Part shown: positions 43,870 to 52,526 of the stretch, piece after piece
Layout of the letters: each line of letters starts with the position of its first letter
Position numbering within the stretch: the stretch's first letter is position 1
Assembly: GCA_017935345.1 (NCBI GenBank)
Contig: JAGBHU010000047.1
Span: 56,638-120,637, forward strand
From: Coprococcus sp.
Lineage (GTDB): Bacteria; Bacillota; Clostridia; Lachnospirales; Lachnospiraceae
Length of the DNA: 64,000 nt
Direction of reading: 5' to 3'
Made by a program: the position numbers and the translations under genes
Notes under the pieces: generated by a model
What the model saw: the letters and a program-made list of their open reading frames with translations, nothing else
Told to the model about the DNA's origin: nothing
Database searches by the model: none

Positions 43870-43913
43870 ACCGCAAGGGTATAGCAGTATGCCCCCAAAG
43901 GCGGTCTATAAAA
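43870..43913 (+). promoter_or_regulatory. Leader hairpin before pdxS
   Basis: ACCGCAAGGG near 43871 and CCCCCAAAGGCGGT near 43893 can form a stem just before the pdxS ribosome site (AAAAGGAG). It may be a regulatory leader; it does not match a riboswitch class that I recognise. Confidence 0.35.
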
Positions 43914-43926
43914 AGGAGAAATCATT

Positions 43927-44802
43927 ATGGCAAACAGACAATATGAACTGAACAAGGAATTGGCACAGATGCTTAAGGGTGGCGTTATCATGGATGTTAC
44001 AACACCGGAGCAGGCACGTATCGCTGAGGAGGCAGGCGCATGTGCGGTTATGGCACTTGAGAGAATTCCTGCTGATATCAGAGCGGCAGGTGGTGTATCA
44101 AGAATGAGTGACCCTAAAATGATACAGGGGATTCAGGAGGCGGTATCGATACCGGTTATGGCAAAGTGCCGTATAGGACATTTTGTAGAAGCACAGCTTC
44201 TTGAGGCAATAGAAATAGATTATATTGACGAAAGTGAGGTGCTTTCACCTGCTGATGATGTTTATCATATCGATAAAACAAAATTCAAGGTTCCGTTTGT
44301 ATGTGGGGCGAAGGATTTAGGCGAGGCTCTTCGTAGAATTAACGAAGGTGCTTCTATGATTCGGACAAAGGGTGAACCGGGTACAGGAGATGTGGTTCAG
44401 GCTGTACGTCACATGAGAATGATGAACAGTGAAATTGCAAGAATTTCATCAATGAGAGAAGATGAGTTGTTCAATGTAGCAAAAGAACTACAGGTGCCAT
44501 ATGACCTTGTGCTTTATGTTCATGAAAATCACAGACTTCCTGTTGTCAATTTTGCAGCAGGTGGTGTAGCAACTCCGGCAGATGCAGCACTGATGATGCA
44601 GCTCGGAGCAGAAGGTGTATTTGTCGGTTCAGGTATATTCAAATCAGGAAATCCTACAAAGCGTGCAAATGCTATTGTAAAAGCTGTTACAAATTATACG
44701 GATGCAAAGCTCATTGCAGAACTTTCAAAAGACCTTGGAGAGGCTATGGTAGGTATCAATGAGGATGAGATACAGCTTCTGATGGCAGAAAGAGGAAAAT
44801 AA
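43927..44802 (+). CDS. pdxS: Pyridoxal 5'-phosphate synthase subunit PdxS
   Basis: A 291-residue synthase subunit that joins ribose 5-phosphate, glyceraldehyde 3-phosphate and ammonia to make PLP. The text is highly conserved: [40 protein letters not shown], the catalytic lysines in MAKCRIGHF and [15 protein letters not shown], and [11 protein letters not shown]. It forms a dodecamer with PdxT, encoded 14 bases downstream. Length is normal. Confidence 0.98.
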   Translation: MANRQYELNKELAQMLKGGVIMDVTTPEQARIAEEAGACAVMALERIPADIRAAGGVSRMSDPKMIQGIQEAVSIPVMAKCRIGHFVEAQLLEAIEIDYIDESEVLSPADDVYHIDKTKFKVPFVCGAKDLGEALRRINEGASMIRTKGEPGTGDVVQAVRHMRMMNSEIARISSMREDELFNVAKELQVPYDLVLYVHENHRLPVVNFAAGGVATPADAALMMQLGAEGVFVGSGIFKSGNPTKRANAIVKAVTNYTDAKLIAELSKDLGEAMVGINEDEIQLLMAERGK

Positions 44803-44816
44803 GGCAGGTGACTGAT

Positions 44817-45392
44817 ATGAAAATTGCAGTTTTGGCTGTTCAGGGAGCATTTGCCGAGCATAGAAAGATGCTTGAGGCATTGGGATGTACGGTAACAGAG
44901 TTGAGACAAAAACAGGATTTGACACAGGATTTTGATGGTATTGTGCTTCCCGGTGGTGAAAGCACCGTACAGGGAAAACTTCTCAGAGAGCTGGATATGT
45001 ATGAAGATATCAAGAGCCGAATTGAAAACGGACTGCCTGTTCTGGCAACTTGTGCAGGACTGATACTTCTCGCATCGGATATTGTAAACGATGACAGAAG
45101 ACATTTCGGATTACTCCCTGTGAGCGTAAAGCGAAATGCGTATGGCAGACAACTCGGCAGCTTTCACTATGATGGGGAGATAAAGGGACTTGGAATATTT
45201 CCAATGGAATTTATCAGAGCACCATATATAGAAGTTGCGAATCAGAATGTAGAGGTTCTTGCAGAGGTGGATAATCATATTGTGGCTGTAAGATACGGAA
45301 ATCAGCTTGCGGCAGCATTCCATCCTGAACTGACAGAGGATACACGATTTCATCAGATGTTTCTTGAAATGTGCCGCAGGAAAATTAAATAA
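44817..45392 (+). CDS. pdxT: Pyridoxal 5'-phosphate synthase glutaminase PdxT
   Basis: A 191-residue class-I glutamine amidotransferase that provides ammonia to PdxS. Catalytic residues: Cys in VLATCAGLILLA, and His-Glu in FHPELTED; the family motif LPGGEST is present. The ATG at 44817 has AGGTG six bases upstream and keeps MKIAVLAVQGAFAEH as the normal beginning; a GTG nine bases earlier is less likely. Together with pdxS it forms an operon for vitamin B6 synthesis. Confidence 0.97.
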   Translation: MKIAVLAVQGAFAEHRKMLEALGCTVTELRQKQDLTQDFDGIVLPGGESTVQGKLLRELDMYEDIKSRIENGLPVLATCAGLILLASDIVNDDRRHFGLLPVSVKRNAYGRQLGSFHYDGEIKGLGIFPMEFIRAPYIEVANQNVEVLAEVDNHIVAVRYGNQLAAAFHPELTEDTRFHQMFLEMCRRKIK

Positions 45393-45481
45393 ATAACGGA
45401 TTCAAAATGAATAGATATATGAAATACGAACATAATAAGAAAAAATCTGTTTATACAGAGATGATTATGGGAGGTTTTGAT

Positions 45482-46045
45482 ATGTCACTTATTAATGAAA
45501 CAATTATGGATTTTAAGACGAACGCATATGTTAACGGAGCGTTTAAGGAAATCACAAGAGCAGATATTCTGGGAAGTTGGAGTCTGCTCTTTTTCTATCC
45601 GGCAGATTTTACATTTGTATGTCCTACGGAGCTTACGGACCTTGCTGATAAATATGAGGAATTTAAGAAAATAGGCTGTGAGATATACAGCGTGTCCTGT
45701 GACAGCCATTTTGTACACAAGGCATGGCATGATGCATCCGATTCAATAAAAAAGATACAGTATCCTATGCTGGCAGATCCTACAGGAAATCTTACAAGAT
45801 TTTTTGATATTATGATTGAAGATGACGGAATGGCGGAAAGAGGAAGCTTTATCCTGAATCCTGAAGGCAAGATAGTAGCTTATGAAGTCCTTGCGGGAAA
45901 TGTAGGAAGAAATGCAGATGAGCTGCTTAGACGTGTACATGCACTACAATTCGTTGCCGAGCATGGAGATGAGGTATGTCCTGCAAAATGGCAGCCTGGT
46001 GCAGAAACTTTAAAACCAAGCCTGGATTTGGTCGGTATGCTGTAG
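45482..46045 (+). CDS. ahpC: Peroxiredoxin AhpC
   Basis: A 187-residue typical 2-Cys peroxiredoxin that reduces hydrogen peroxide and alkyl hydroperoxides. The peroxidatic Cys is in FTFVCPTELTD and the resolving Cys in EVCPAKWQPG. The ATG at 45482 is chosen because GGGAGG is nine bases upstream and it gives the normal start MSLINETIMDFKTNAY; a frame extension of 25 residues upstream is possible but unlikely. The reductase gene follows 13 bases later, so the pair forms an oxidative-stress operon. Confidence 0.96.
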   Translation: MSLINETIMDFKTNAYVNGAFKEITRADILGSWSLLFFYPADFTFVCPTELTDLADKYEEFKKIGCEIYSVSCDSHFVHKAWHDASDSIKKIQYPMLADPTGNLTRFFDIMIEDDGMAERGSFILNPEGKIVAYEVLAGNVGRNADELLRRVHALQFVAEHGDEVCPAKWQPGAETLKPSLDLVGML

Positions 46046-46058
46046 AAGGGATAAAACA

Positions 46059-47786
46059 ATGATGGATAAGAATTTTTATGACCTGATTGTTGTCGGTGCC
46101 GGACCGGCAGGAATTGCTGCTGCAATTTATATGGCAAGAGCAAAATATAGTGTACTTGTTCTGGAGAAGGAAGAGATAGGCGGACAGATTAATATTACTG
46201 CCGAGATTGTAAATTATCCGGGGATTCAGAGCACATCGGGACCGGAGCTGATGTCAAATATGAAAAAACAGGCTGAGAATTTCGGCGCAGAGTTTATGAT
46301 GGCAAAGGTTACGGATATGAAGTTTGATACGGCAATCAAAACGGTTCACACAGATAAGGGGGACTATAAGGCTCTAGGTATTATTCTTGCGACGGGTGCA
46401 AATCCCCGCAAACTTGGATTCTCGGGGGAGAAGGAATTTCAAGGCAGGGGCGTTGCTTATTGTGCTACGTGCGACGGAGAATTTTTTACGGGAAAACAGG
46501 TATTTGTAATAGGTGGCGGCTTTGCAGCGGCAGAGGAAGGTATGTTTCTTACGAAATATGCCAGCCAGGTAACAATCGTCGTTAGAGAAGAAGATTTCAC
46601 CTGTGCCAAAACCGTAGCAGATAAGGTTAAGGCTCACGACAAAATAAAGGTAGTGTATGAAACTGAAATCATTGAAGTAAACGGAACGGGAATACTCACT
46701 TCCGCTAAATTCAGAAATAACAGAACAGGAGAAATTACAGAGTATAAAGATGAAAAAGGCTTTGGGGTATTTGTGTTTGCAGGATATGTGCCGGATACAA
46801 AATGGATGTCCGATGAGGTGGTAAAGGATGAACAGGGCTATATCATAACGGATATGAATAGGAAAACAAATCTTCCCGGCGTATATGCGGCAGGAGATGT
46901 GTGCGTAAAAAATTTAAGGCAGGTAGTGACGGCAGTTGCAGATGGTGCGATTGCTGCTACTTCTCTTGAACTTGAAATTGCCGAACTGCATGAAAAACTG
47001 GAACTGCCGGATGAAGCCAGTCCTGCTGTAAACTCAGACAGACAGGAAAATAAGGAGCTGGAGCTGCCGGATGAGATTAAGGACGTGGCTCATTCAGATG
47101 AAATACAGAAAAACAAATATAATCATCTTGAATTTGTTCCAAAAGAGTTTGTCGATAAACTAACGGATATATTTTCAAAATTTGAGTCGGACATCTATAT
47201 AAGGTTGTGGCGTGATAACAGTGATTTGTCAAAGGAAATGGAACGATGTGCAAAAGAGGTAGCTGGACTTACGGACAGGATTCGTATCAGGGATGGTGCG
47301 GAGGAATTGGGAGAAAGTTATTTTGACATTTCCTTTGGGGAAAACGGGGCAAAGCTCCTTGTTCCGGCTATGGAAATAGGCAGGGAAAACGGTAAAAATC
47401 CTGGTATATATTTTCATGGAGTACCGGGGGGACATGAATTTAATTCATTCATAATGGCGCTTTATAATACAGCCGGCCCCGGAACGGATGTAGATGATGA
47501 GCTCATCAAAAAGATTAAGAAAATAGATACCAATATGAATATCAAGGTGCTTGTAACCTTATCGTGTAATATGTGCCCTGAAACGGTTATGGCAGCATGC
47601 AGACTGGCTACGCTTTCAGACTACATTACTACGGAGATGATAGACATCATGAGATTTGAGGAGATAAAAAATAAATATAATGTCATGAGTGTACCTTGTG
47701 TCGTAATCAATGACAAAGCGGTATATTTTGGAAAGAAAAAAATGGAAGAATTGACGGAACTGATTTGCAGTAATGAAAATCCGTAA
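46059..47786 (+). CDS. AhpF-like disulfide reductase with C-terminal thioredoxin-fold domain
   Basis: A 575-residue flavoprotein that should reduce the AhpC encoded upstream. Residues 1-310 are a thioredoxin-reductase module: FAD motif VVGAGPAGIAAA, redox centre CATC (135-138), NAD motif VIGGGFAAAEEG and VYAAGDVCVKNLRQ. After a charged linker (310-360), residues about 365-575 match the tandem thioredoxin-fold domain of AhpF with the dithiol CNMC (503-506) and VMSVPCVVINDK. In enterobacterial AhpF that domain comes first; here it is last. This reversed order is known in some anaerobes as far as I recall, but should be checked. Confidence 0.88.
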   Translation: MMDKNFYDLIVVGAGPAGIAAAIYMARAKYSVLVLEKEEIGGQINITAEIVNYPGIQSTSGPELMSNMKKQAENFGAEFMMAKVTDMKFDTAIKTVHTDKGDYKALGIILATGANPRKLGFSGEKEFQGRGVAYCATCDGEFFTGKQVFVIGGGFAAAEEGMFLTKYASQVTIVVREEDFTCAKTVADKVKAHDKIKVVYETEIIEVNGTGILTSAKFRNNRTGEITEYKDEKGFGVFVFAGYVPDTKWMSDEVVKDEQGYIITDMNRKTNLPGVYAAGDVCVKNLRQVVTAVADGAIAATSLELEIAELHEKLELPDEASPAVNSDRQENKELELPDEIKDVAHSDEIQKNKYNHLEFVPKEFVDKLTDIFSKFESDIYIRLWRDNSDLSKEMERCAKEVAGLTDRIRIRDGAEELGESYFDISFGENGAKLLVPAMEIGRENGKNPGIYFHGVPGGHEFNSFIMALYNTAGPGTDVDDELIKKIKKIDTNMNIKVLVTLSCNMCPETVMAACRLATLSDYITTEMIDIMRFEEIKNKYNVMSVPCVVINDKAVYFGKKKMEELTELICSNENP

Positions 47787-47884
47787 AATTGGCTTTACAA
47801 AGAAACCATAGCTCTCTATACTAAAAAGTGATAGTACCTTGTAAGGATAAATAGAATTGACTGCTATGGTCAGATGGAGGAGCT

Positions 47885-49366
47885 ATGCTGACATATTCCT
47901 TTGAAAATAGGGGTTCGGATACGTTATATGAATATTTGTATAAGCAGATAAAAAAGGATATTATATCAAGAAAGCTGATTCCGCATGAGAAGCTTCCGTC
48001 GAAGAGGATGCTGGCAAAACATTTGAATATCAGCACGATTACTGTGGAATCGGCATACAGTCAGTTGATAGCGGAAGGGTATCTGTATTCGATTCCAAAG
48101 AGCGGCTTCTATGTGTGTGAAATAGAAGCGGGCGGTGCTTTTGAGGGATATATGCCACTGGCTAAGAGAAACCTGCCTGTGAAAGGAGACAGTCAGTCGG
48201 ATTTCAATTCAGATGCTGATAATATGCATACGTGGACTGCGTCTGCTACGCAGGAATCACAGTTCAAGCAGGTGTATTTTGCAGATTTTGTAAATAACAG
48301 GGCAATCAGTGCTAATTTCCCGTTTTCCACTTGGACAAAGCTGATGCGGGATGCGATGGCAGGTGATACGTCAAGACTTCTTGACAGACCTCCTTCAGCG
48401 GGAATTTATGAGCTTCGGTGTGCCATCGCTGATTATTTGTATCAGTTCAGGGGTATGTCAGTCTCGCCGGAACAGATTGTTGTAGGTGCCGGAACAGAAT
48501 ATCTCTATGGTCTTATTATTCAGCTGCTGGGACATGACAGGTGTTATGGCGTTGAGGACCCCGGTTATCAGAAGATATCACGCATATATCAGGCGAATCA
48601 GATTGCATGCAGGCATATCGCAATGGATAAATACGGAATTGATATGGAGGCTCTGAATGAGTCGGGGGCGGATGTACTTCATATTTCGCCCTCCCATCAT
48701 TTCCCGACAGGACTTGTAACACCTGTCAGCAGAAGGTATGAGCTGCTTTCATGGGCATCGGAAGATGCAGACCGATATATCATCGAGGATGAGTATGACA
48801 GCGAATTCAGACTTGTCGGTAAGTCTATTCCATCTCTTCAAAGTATTGATGTGACAGATAAGGTAATATACATAAACACGTTTTCCAAGAGCCTTGCATC
48901 TACTATCAGAATAAGCTATATGGTATTGCCAAAGCCACTGATGGAACGGTATAACAGAGAGCTTAGCTTTTATGCCTGTACGGTTTCAAATTTTGACCAG
49001 TATACGCTGACAGGCTTTATAAAAGACGGATATCTGGAGAAGCATATAAACAGAATGCGGAATTATTACAGAACCCTTCGTGATACGATATTAAGTGCCA
49101 TTAAAAAACATGATTATTATGACCATGTGACAATAAGGGAGGAAAATGCAGGACTTCATTTTCTGCTTAAGCTGGATACTGATTATGACGACGGCGAAAT
49201 CGTGAAGCGGGCGGCCCAAAACGGGATTCATATCTCCTGCTTAAGCCAGTATTATTACGAGGTAAAAAATGCTGTTCCGCATACGCTGGTTATTAATTAT
49301 TCGGGAATCGGCATGGAGTATGCAGAGGAGGCCATAGACAGATTATTGAAAAGTTTATTTACATGA
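47885..49366 (+). CDS. MocR/PdxR-type regulator (GntR wHTH plus aminotransferase domain)
   Basis: A 493-residue regulator with an N-terminal GntR winged helix (about 8-80; LPSKRMLAKHLNISTITVES) and a PLP-binding aminotransferase-like domain (about 120-493). The PLP lysine is in INTFSKSLASTIRISYM, and IIEDEYDSEF is the Asp that contacts the cofactor. PdxR-type members sense PLP and control pdxST; those genes lie 3 kb upstream in the same direction, but other MocR proteins control different pathways, so the link is inference. Start ATG 47885 follows GGAGGA. Confidence 0.92.
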   Translation: MLTYSFENRGSDTLYEYLYKQIKKDIISRKLIPHEKLPSKRMLAKHLNISTITVESAYSQLIAEGYLYSIPKSGFYVCEIEAGGAFEGYMPLAKRNLPVKGDSQSDFNSDADNMHTWTASATQESQFKQVYFADFVNNRAISANFPFSTWTKLMRDAMAGDTSRLLDRPPSAGIYELRCAIADYLYQFRGMSVSPEQIVVGAGTEYLYGLIIQLLGHDRCYGVEDPGYQKISRIYQANQIACRHIAMDKYGIDMEALNESGADVLHISPSHHFPTGLVTPVSRRYELLSWASEDADRYIIEDEYDSEFRLVGKSIPSLQSIDVTDKVIYINTFSKSLASTIRISYMVLPKPLMERYNRELSFYACTVSNFDQYTLTGFIKDGYLEKHINRMRNYYRTLRDTILSAIKKHDYYDHVTIREENAGLHFLLKLDTDYDDGEIVKRAAQNGIHISCLSQYYYEVKNAVPHTLVINYSGIGMEYAEEAIDRLLKSLFT

Positions 49367-49394
49367 AGATAAAATAAGATAAGGAGAAGAAGGT

Positions 49395-49727
49395 ATGAAG
49401 ATTGTATTTGATACGCTTGAGGAAAAGGAAGAACCGAATTTTAAAGGAGGGGAGAAGTCCTTTCGGGTGCGTATGCACGCAGGAAATTATAATAAGATAA
49501 TGAAGGGCTTACTGGTGCCGGGGGCTTCTATCGGTTTACATACGCATGAAAAAAACAGTGAGATCGTGTTTGTAATCAGCGGTAAAGGAACTATGATATT
49601 TGATGATACCAAGGAAATTCTGAATCCGGGTGACTGTCATTACTGTCCGATGGGACACAGCCACAGCTTTATGAATGAGGGGGATGAGGATTTGGTGTTC
49701 TATGCCGTTGTGCCGGAGCATGAGTAA
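49395..49727 (+). CDS. Single-domain cupin protein
   Basis: A 110-residue cupin beta-barrel. Metal ligands are seen in motif 1 (GLHTHEKNSEIVFVISGKG: His, His, Glu) and motif 2 (PGDCHYCPMGHSHSF). Small cupins bind sugars, amino-acid derivatives or oxidise thiols; no substrate can be given. It lies 28 bases behind the MocR-type regulator and likely shares its transcript. Start ATG 49395 follows AAGGAGAAGG. Confidence 0.85.
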   Translation: MKIVFDTLEEKEEPNFKGGEKSFRVRMHAGNYNKIMKGLLVPGASIGLHTHEKNSEIVFVISGKGTMIFDDTKEILNPGDCHYCPMGHSHSFMNEGDEDLVFYAVVPEHE

Positions 49728-49742
49728 GGAAATGCAGTAATC

Positions 49743-49785
49743 AATGGTGGTGTATTCAGAATAAAAAACTGAATATACCACCATT
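49743..49785. terminator. Bidirectional terminator
   Basis: AATGGTGGTGTATTCAG (49743-49759) pairs with CTGAATATACCACCATT (49769-49785; one G-T pair and an A-rich loop). It sits between the converging cupin and TrmO genes. Confidence 0.8.
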
Positions 49786-49790
49786 TATTG

Positions 49791-50468
49791 TTATGATTCT
49801 AATTTTATAACTTCTACAACACTTAAATCTGTTCCGTCTACATAGAAGCGGATGTCATATCCTGCAAATGTAATACCATATCGTCGTTCAGGCTCATTCT
49901 GGTAGCCGGGACGTGGGTCTTCGGCAAGCAGAGAGCGTAATGCTGCCTGTTTGTCCTTGGGAATCATTTTTAACAAGTCTTTCGGAAAATGGATGGTAAG
50001 CGGAGGATTGTGGAGATAACTTGTCCATCCTCCTGCGGCATCAGGGTGGCTGTCGGTGTAGGCAAGATATGGTTTTATATCGTATATCGGTGTGCCGTCC
50101 AGCAAATCTGCACCGGACACATGGAGTATAGGTCCGACATCTTCTGCATATTCAATATAATCCAATTTGACGGAGGACAGACCGATATTATTAGGTCTGA
50201 AGGGCGAACGGGTGGCAAATACACCCATACGCGTATTACCACCCAGCTTTGGCGGCTTTACGGTAGCGCTCCAATGTTCACGTTCCGCTTTGTGAAACTG
50301 CCACAGAAGCCAGATGTGTGTGAACGCTTCTAAGCCACGAAATGCCTCCTGTTGCCTGTACTTTGGCAAAAATGTTATGGTGGCTTTTAGTTCTTCTACC
50401 AATCCGCTTTGGCGTGGAATTCCAAATTTTTCCGAAAAATCCGTATGAATATAACCTATAATTTCCAT
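49791..50468 (-). CDS. trmO: tRNA t6A37 N6-methyltransferase TrmO
   Basis: A 225-residue member of the TsaA/TrmO family, which methylates threonylcarbamoyladenosine at position 37 of tRNA(Thr) with SAM, using a beta-barrel fold unlike other methyltransferases. Family text: IGYIHTDFSEKFGIPRQSG, LEAFTHIWLLWQFH, MGVFATRSPFRPNNIGLSSV and YDIKPYLAYTDS. Single gene on the minus strand. Start ATG 50468 is preceded by AAAAGGATT on its own strand. Confidence 0.93.
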   Translation of the reverse strand: MEIIGYIHTDFSEKFGIPRQSGLVEELKATITFLPKYRQQEAFRGLEAFTHIWLLWQFHKAEREHWSATVKPPKLGGNTRMGVFATRSPFRPNNIGLSSVKLDYIEYAEDVGPILHVSGADLLDGTPIYDIKPYLAYTDSHPDAAGGWTSYLHNPPLTIHFPKDLLKMIPKDKQAALRSLLAEDPRPGYQNEPERRYGITFAGYDIRFYVDGTDLSVVEVIKLES

Positions 50469-50592
50469 TTGTTATTGAATCCTTTTTGTAAAGTTACTTT
50501 TATACTTTTTCATTGTAGCATATTTTTTGTTCTTTTCATTGTAAAAATTTATTTTCTGTTTTTACCGTATCTCTATTTTGGTTTGAAAGCGG

Positions 50593-50657
50593 TTACAAAC
50601 ATTTTACATTTCTTTTACTGACGGTTGATGACGAATTTTACATTCCCCATTTATGAT
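50593..50657 (+). promoter_or_regulatory. PHO box array before pstS
   Basis: TTACA/TTACT units start at 50593, 50604 and 50615, exactly 11 bases apart, with a fourth at 50638 (two turns on). TATGAT at 50652-50657 can be the -10 box. This is the layout of PhoP binding sites (TTAACA-like direct repeats at helical phase) in low-GC Gram-positives. Confidence 0.65.
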
Positions 50658-50766
50658 AAATATCAAGAATTGCTTAGGTGCGCGCCCTGGGAATTCGAAG
50701 ATTTTAAATGAAAAAGAGAAGAAAGAATAGAAAAAAGAGAAGAAAGAATTTCGGAGGTAAAAGAAA

Positions 50767-51645
50767 ATGAGAAAATGTAAGAAGATAGTTGTTTTGGCAG
50801 TAGGTGCAGCATTAGCGTTAGGTTCACTTGCCGGATGTGGAAAAGGAAAAGAAGGATTTGATTCTTCTACAGATATTTCAGTTGTAACAAGAGAAGAGGG
50901 CTCCGGTACAAGAGGGGCATTTGTGGAGCTTACAGGTGTGGAGGAAAAGGATGCAGATGGAAATAAGGTAGATATGACTACTGCGAATGCCATTGTATCA
51001 AACAGCACAGAGGTGGTACTTACAACGGTATCAGGTGATGATTATTCAATTGGATATGTATCACTTGGCTCTTTAAATGATTCCGTCAAGGCGGTTAAAA
51101 TCGGCGGCGTAGAAGCAACCGCAGAAAATATTAACAATGGATCGTATACCTTGTCAAGACCGTTTAACATTGTTACAAACGGAAAGGTCAGCGATGTTGC
51201 ACAGGATTTTATCGATTTTATTTTGAGTGCAGACGGTCAGGCGGTTGTAGCCGATAAGGGATATATTGCACTTGCAGACACAGGTGCATTTACATCTTCA
51301 GGAGCATCAGGCAAGATTATCATTGCCGGTTCTTCTTCCGTAACACCTGTTATGGAGAAGCTGATTGAGGCTTATAAGAAGGTTAATCCAAATGCAGAAA
51401 TTGAATTGCAGGAAAGTGATTCCACGACAGGTGTCAATTCGACCATAGAAGGAACATGTGACATTGGTATGGCATCCCGTGAACTGAAGGACAGCGAGAC
51501 AGAGCAGGGAGTAACGGCAACGGTTATCGCTATGGATGGTATAGCGGTTGTTGTAAATAATAACAATCCTGCGGAGGATTATACTATCGAGCAGGTAAAG
51601 GGTATATTTAACGGAACATATACTACATGGGATGATATCAAGTAG
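50767..51645 (+). CDS. pstS: Circularly permuted phosphate-binding lipoprotein PstS
   Basis: A 292-residue lipoprotein (signal 1-23, lipobox LAGC with Cys24), the receptor of the phosphate importer. The two halves are in reversed order. Residues 37-175 hold what is normally the second half: ISVVTREEGSGTRGAF with the phosphate-binding SGTR, then IGYVSLGSL and AQDFIDFILSADGQAVVADK. Residues 183-292 hold the normal first half: KIIIAGSSSVTPVMEKLIEA, DSTTGVNSTIEG, DIGMASRELKDSE and VKGIFNGTYTTWDDI, where the protein stops. All phosphate-contact loops are kept, so it should fold as a normal bilobal receptor with new ends in a hinge crossing. It is followed by intact pstC, pstA and pstB, and preceded by PHO boxes. 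Confidence 0.94.
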   Translation: MRKCKKIVVLAVGAALALGSLAGCGKGKEGFDSSTDISVVTREEGSGTRGAFVELTGVEEKDADGNKVDMTTANAIVSNSTEVVLTTVSGDDYSIGYVSLGSLNDSVKAVKIGGVEATAENINNGSYTLSRPFNIVTNGKVSDVAQDFIDFILSADGQAVVADKGYIALADTGAFTSSGASGKIIIAGSSSVTPVMEKLIEAYKKVNPNAEIELQESDSTTGVNSTIEGTCDIGMASRELKDSETEQGVTATVIAMDGIAVVVNNNNPAEDYTIEQVKGIFNGTYTTWDDIK

Positions 51646-51674
51646 ACAGGAATTGATTAAGATTAGGAGTAAAA

Positions 51675-52526
51675 ATGCAGAAATTTAAAGAAGTGTTTAT
51701 GCACATCGTTTTCCTGACAGCAGCATTTGTTTCCATTGCGGCGGTAGCGCTTATCTGTGTGTTCCTGTTCGCAAATGGAATCCCTGCGATGAAGGAAATT
51801 GGATTTGGCAGGTTTTTATCGGGCGAGGTATGGAGACCGTCAAATGAGCTATATGGAATTTGGCCATTCATTCTTGGCAGTATCTATGTTACGGCAGGTG
51901 CGTTAATAATTGGTGTTCCGATAGGATTGCTGACGGCAATATTTCTGGCAAAATTCTGTCCGAAAGGAATATATAAAATCATGAAACCGATTATCAGCCT
52001 GATGGCGGGAATTCCGTCTGTCGTATATGGTTTTTTCGGTATGTGTGTGCTTGTACCGCTTGTCAGAAGATTATTCGGAGTTAACGGAAATACGATGCTG
52101 ACGGCATCCATACTGCTTGGAATAATGATTCTTCCGACAATCATCAGTGTATCGGAAACAGCCATCCGAGCGGTTCCTGACAAGTATTATCAGGGAGCAT
52201 TGGCGCTGGGGGCAACCCATGAAAGAAGTGTGTTTCTGACGGTTGTTCCTGCGGCAAAATCAGGAATTATGGCAGGTATCATTCTGGGAGTAGGGCGTGC
52301 CATCGGAGAAACGATGGCGGTTATTATGGTAGCAGGAAATCAACCGAAGGTACCCGATGGATTGCTTAAGGGCGTCAGAACCATGACTGCAAATATTGTA
52401 ATGGAGATGGGGTATGCGGCAGACCTGCATAGAGAAGCGCTGATTGCAACAGGTGTTGTTCTGTTTGTATTCATTCTGATTATCAATCTGCTGTTCTCAA
52501 TATTAAAGAGAAGGACGGTGTTATAG
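51675..52526 (+). CDS. pstC: Phosphate ABC transporter permease PstC
   Basis: A 283-residue membrane subunit with six helices. Family text includes GRFLSGEVWRPSNELYGIWP, the EAA loop with ALALGATHERSVFLTVVPAA and GRAIGETMAVIMVAGN. It pairs with PstA to form the phosphate channel. It begins 29 bases after pstS with TTAGGAG upstream, and its stop codon directly abuts pstA's start. Confidence 0.97.
   Translation: MQKFKEVFMHIVFLTAAFVSIAAVALICVFLFANGIPAMKEIGFGRFLSGEVWRPSNELYGIWPFILGSIYVTAGALIIGVPIGLLTAIFLAKFCPKGIYKIMKPIISLMAGIPSVVYGFFGMCVLVPLVRRLFGVNGNTMLTASILLGIMILPTIISVSETAIRAVPDKYYQGALALGATHERSVFLTVVPAAKSGIMAGIILGVGRAIGETMAVIMVAGNQPKVPDGLLKGVRTMTANIVMEMGYAADLHREALIATGVVLFVFILIINLLFSILKRRTVL

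Noticed and set aside
45407..45481. 25-residue N-terminal extension of AhpC
   Set aside because: The internal ATG at 45482 has a strong GGGAGG site and gives the normal family start.
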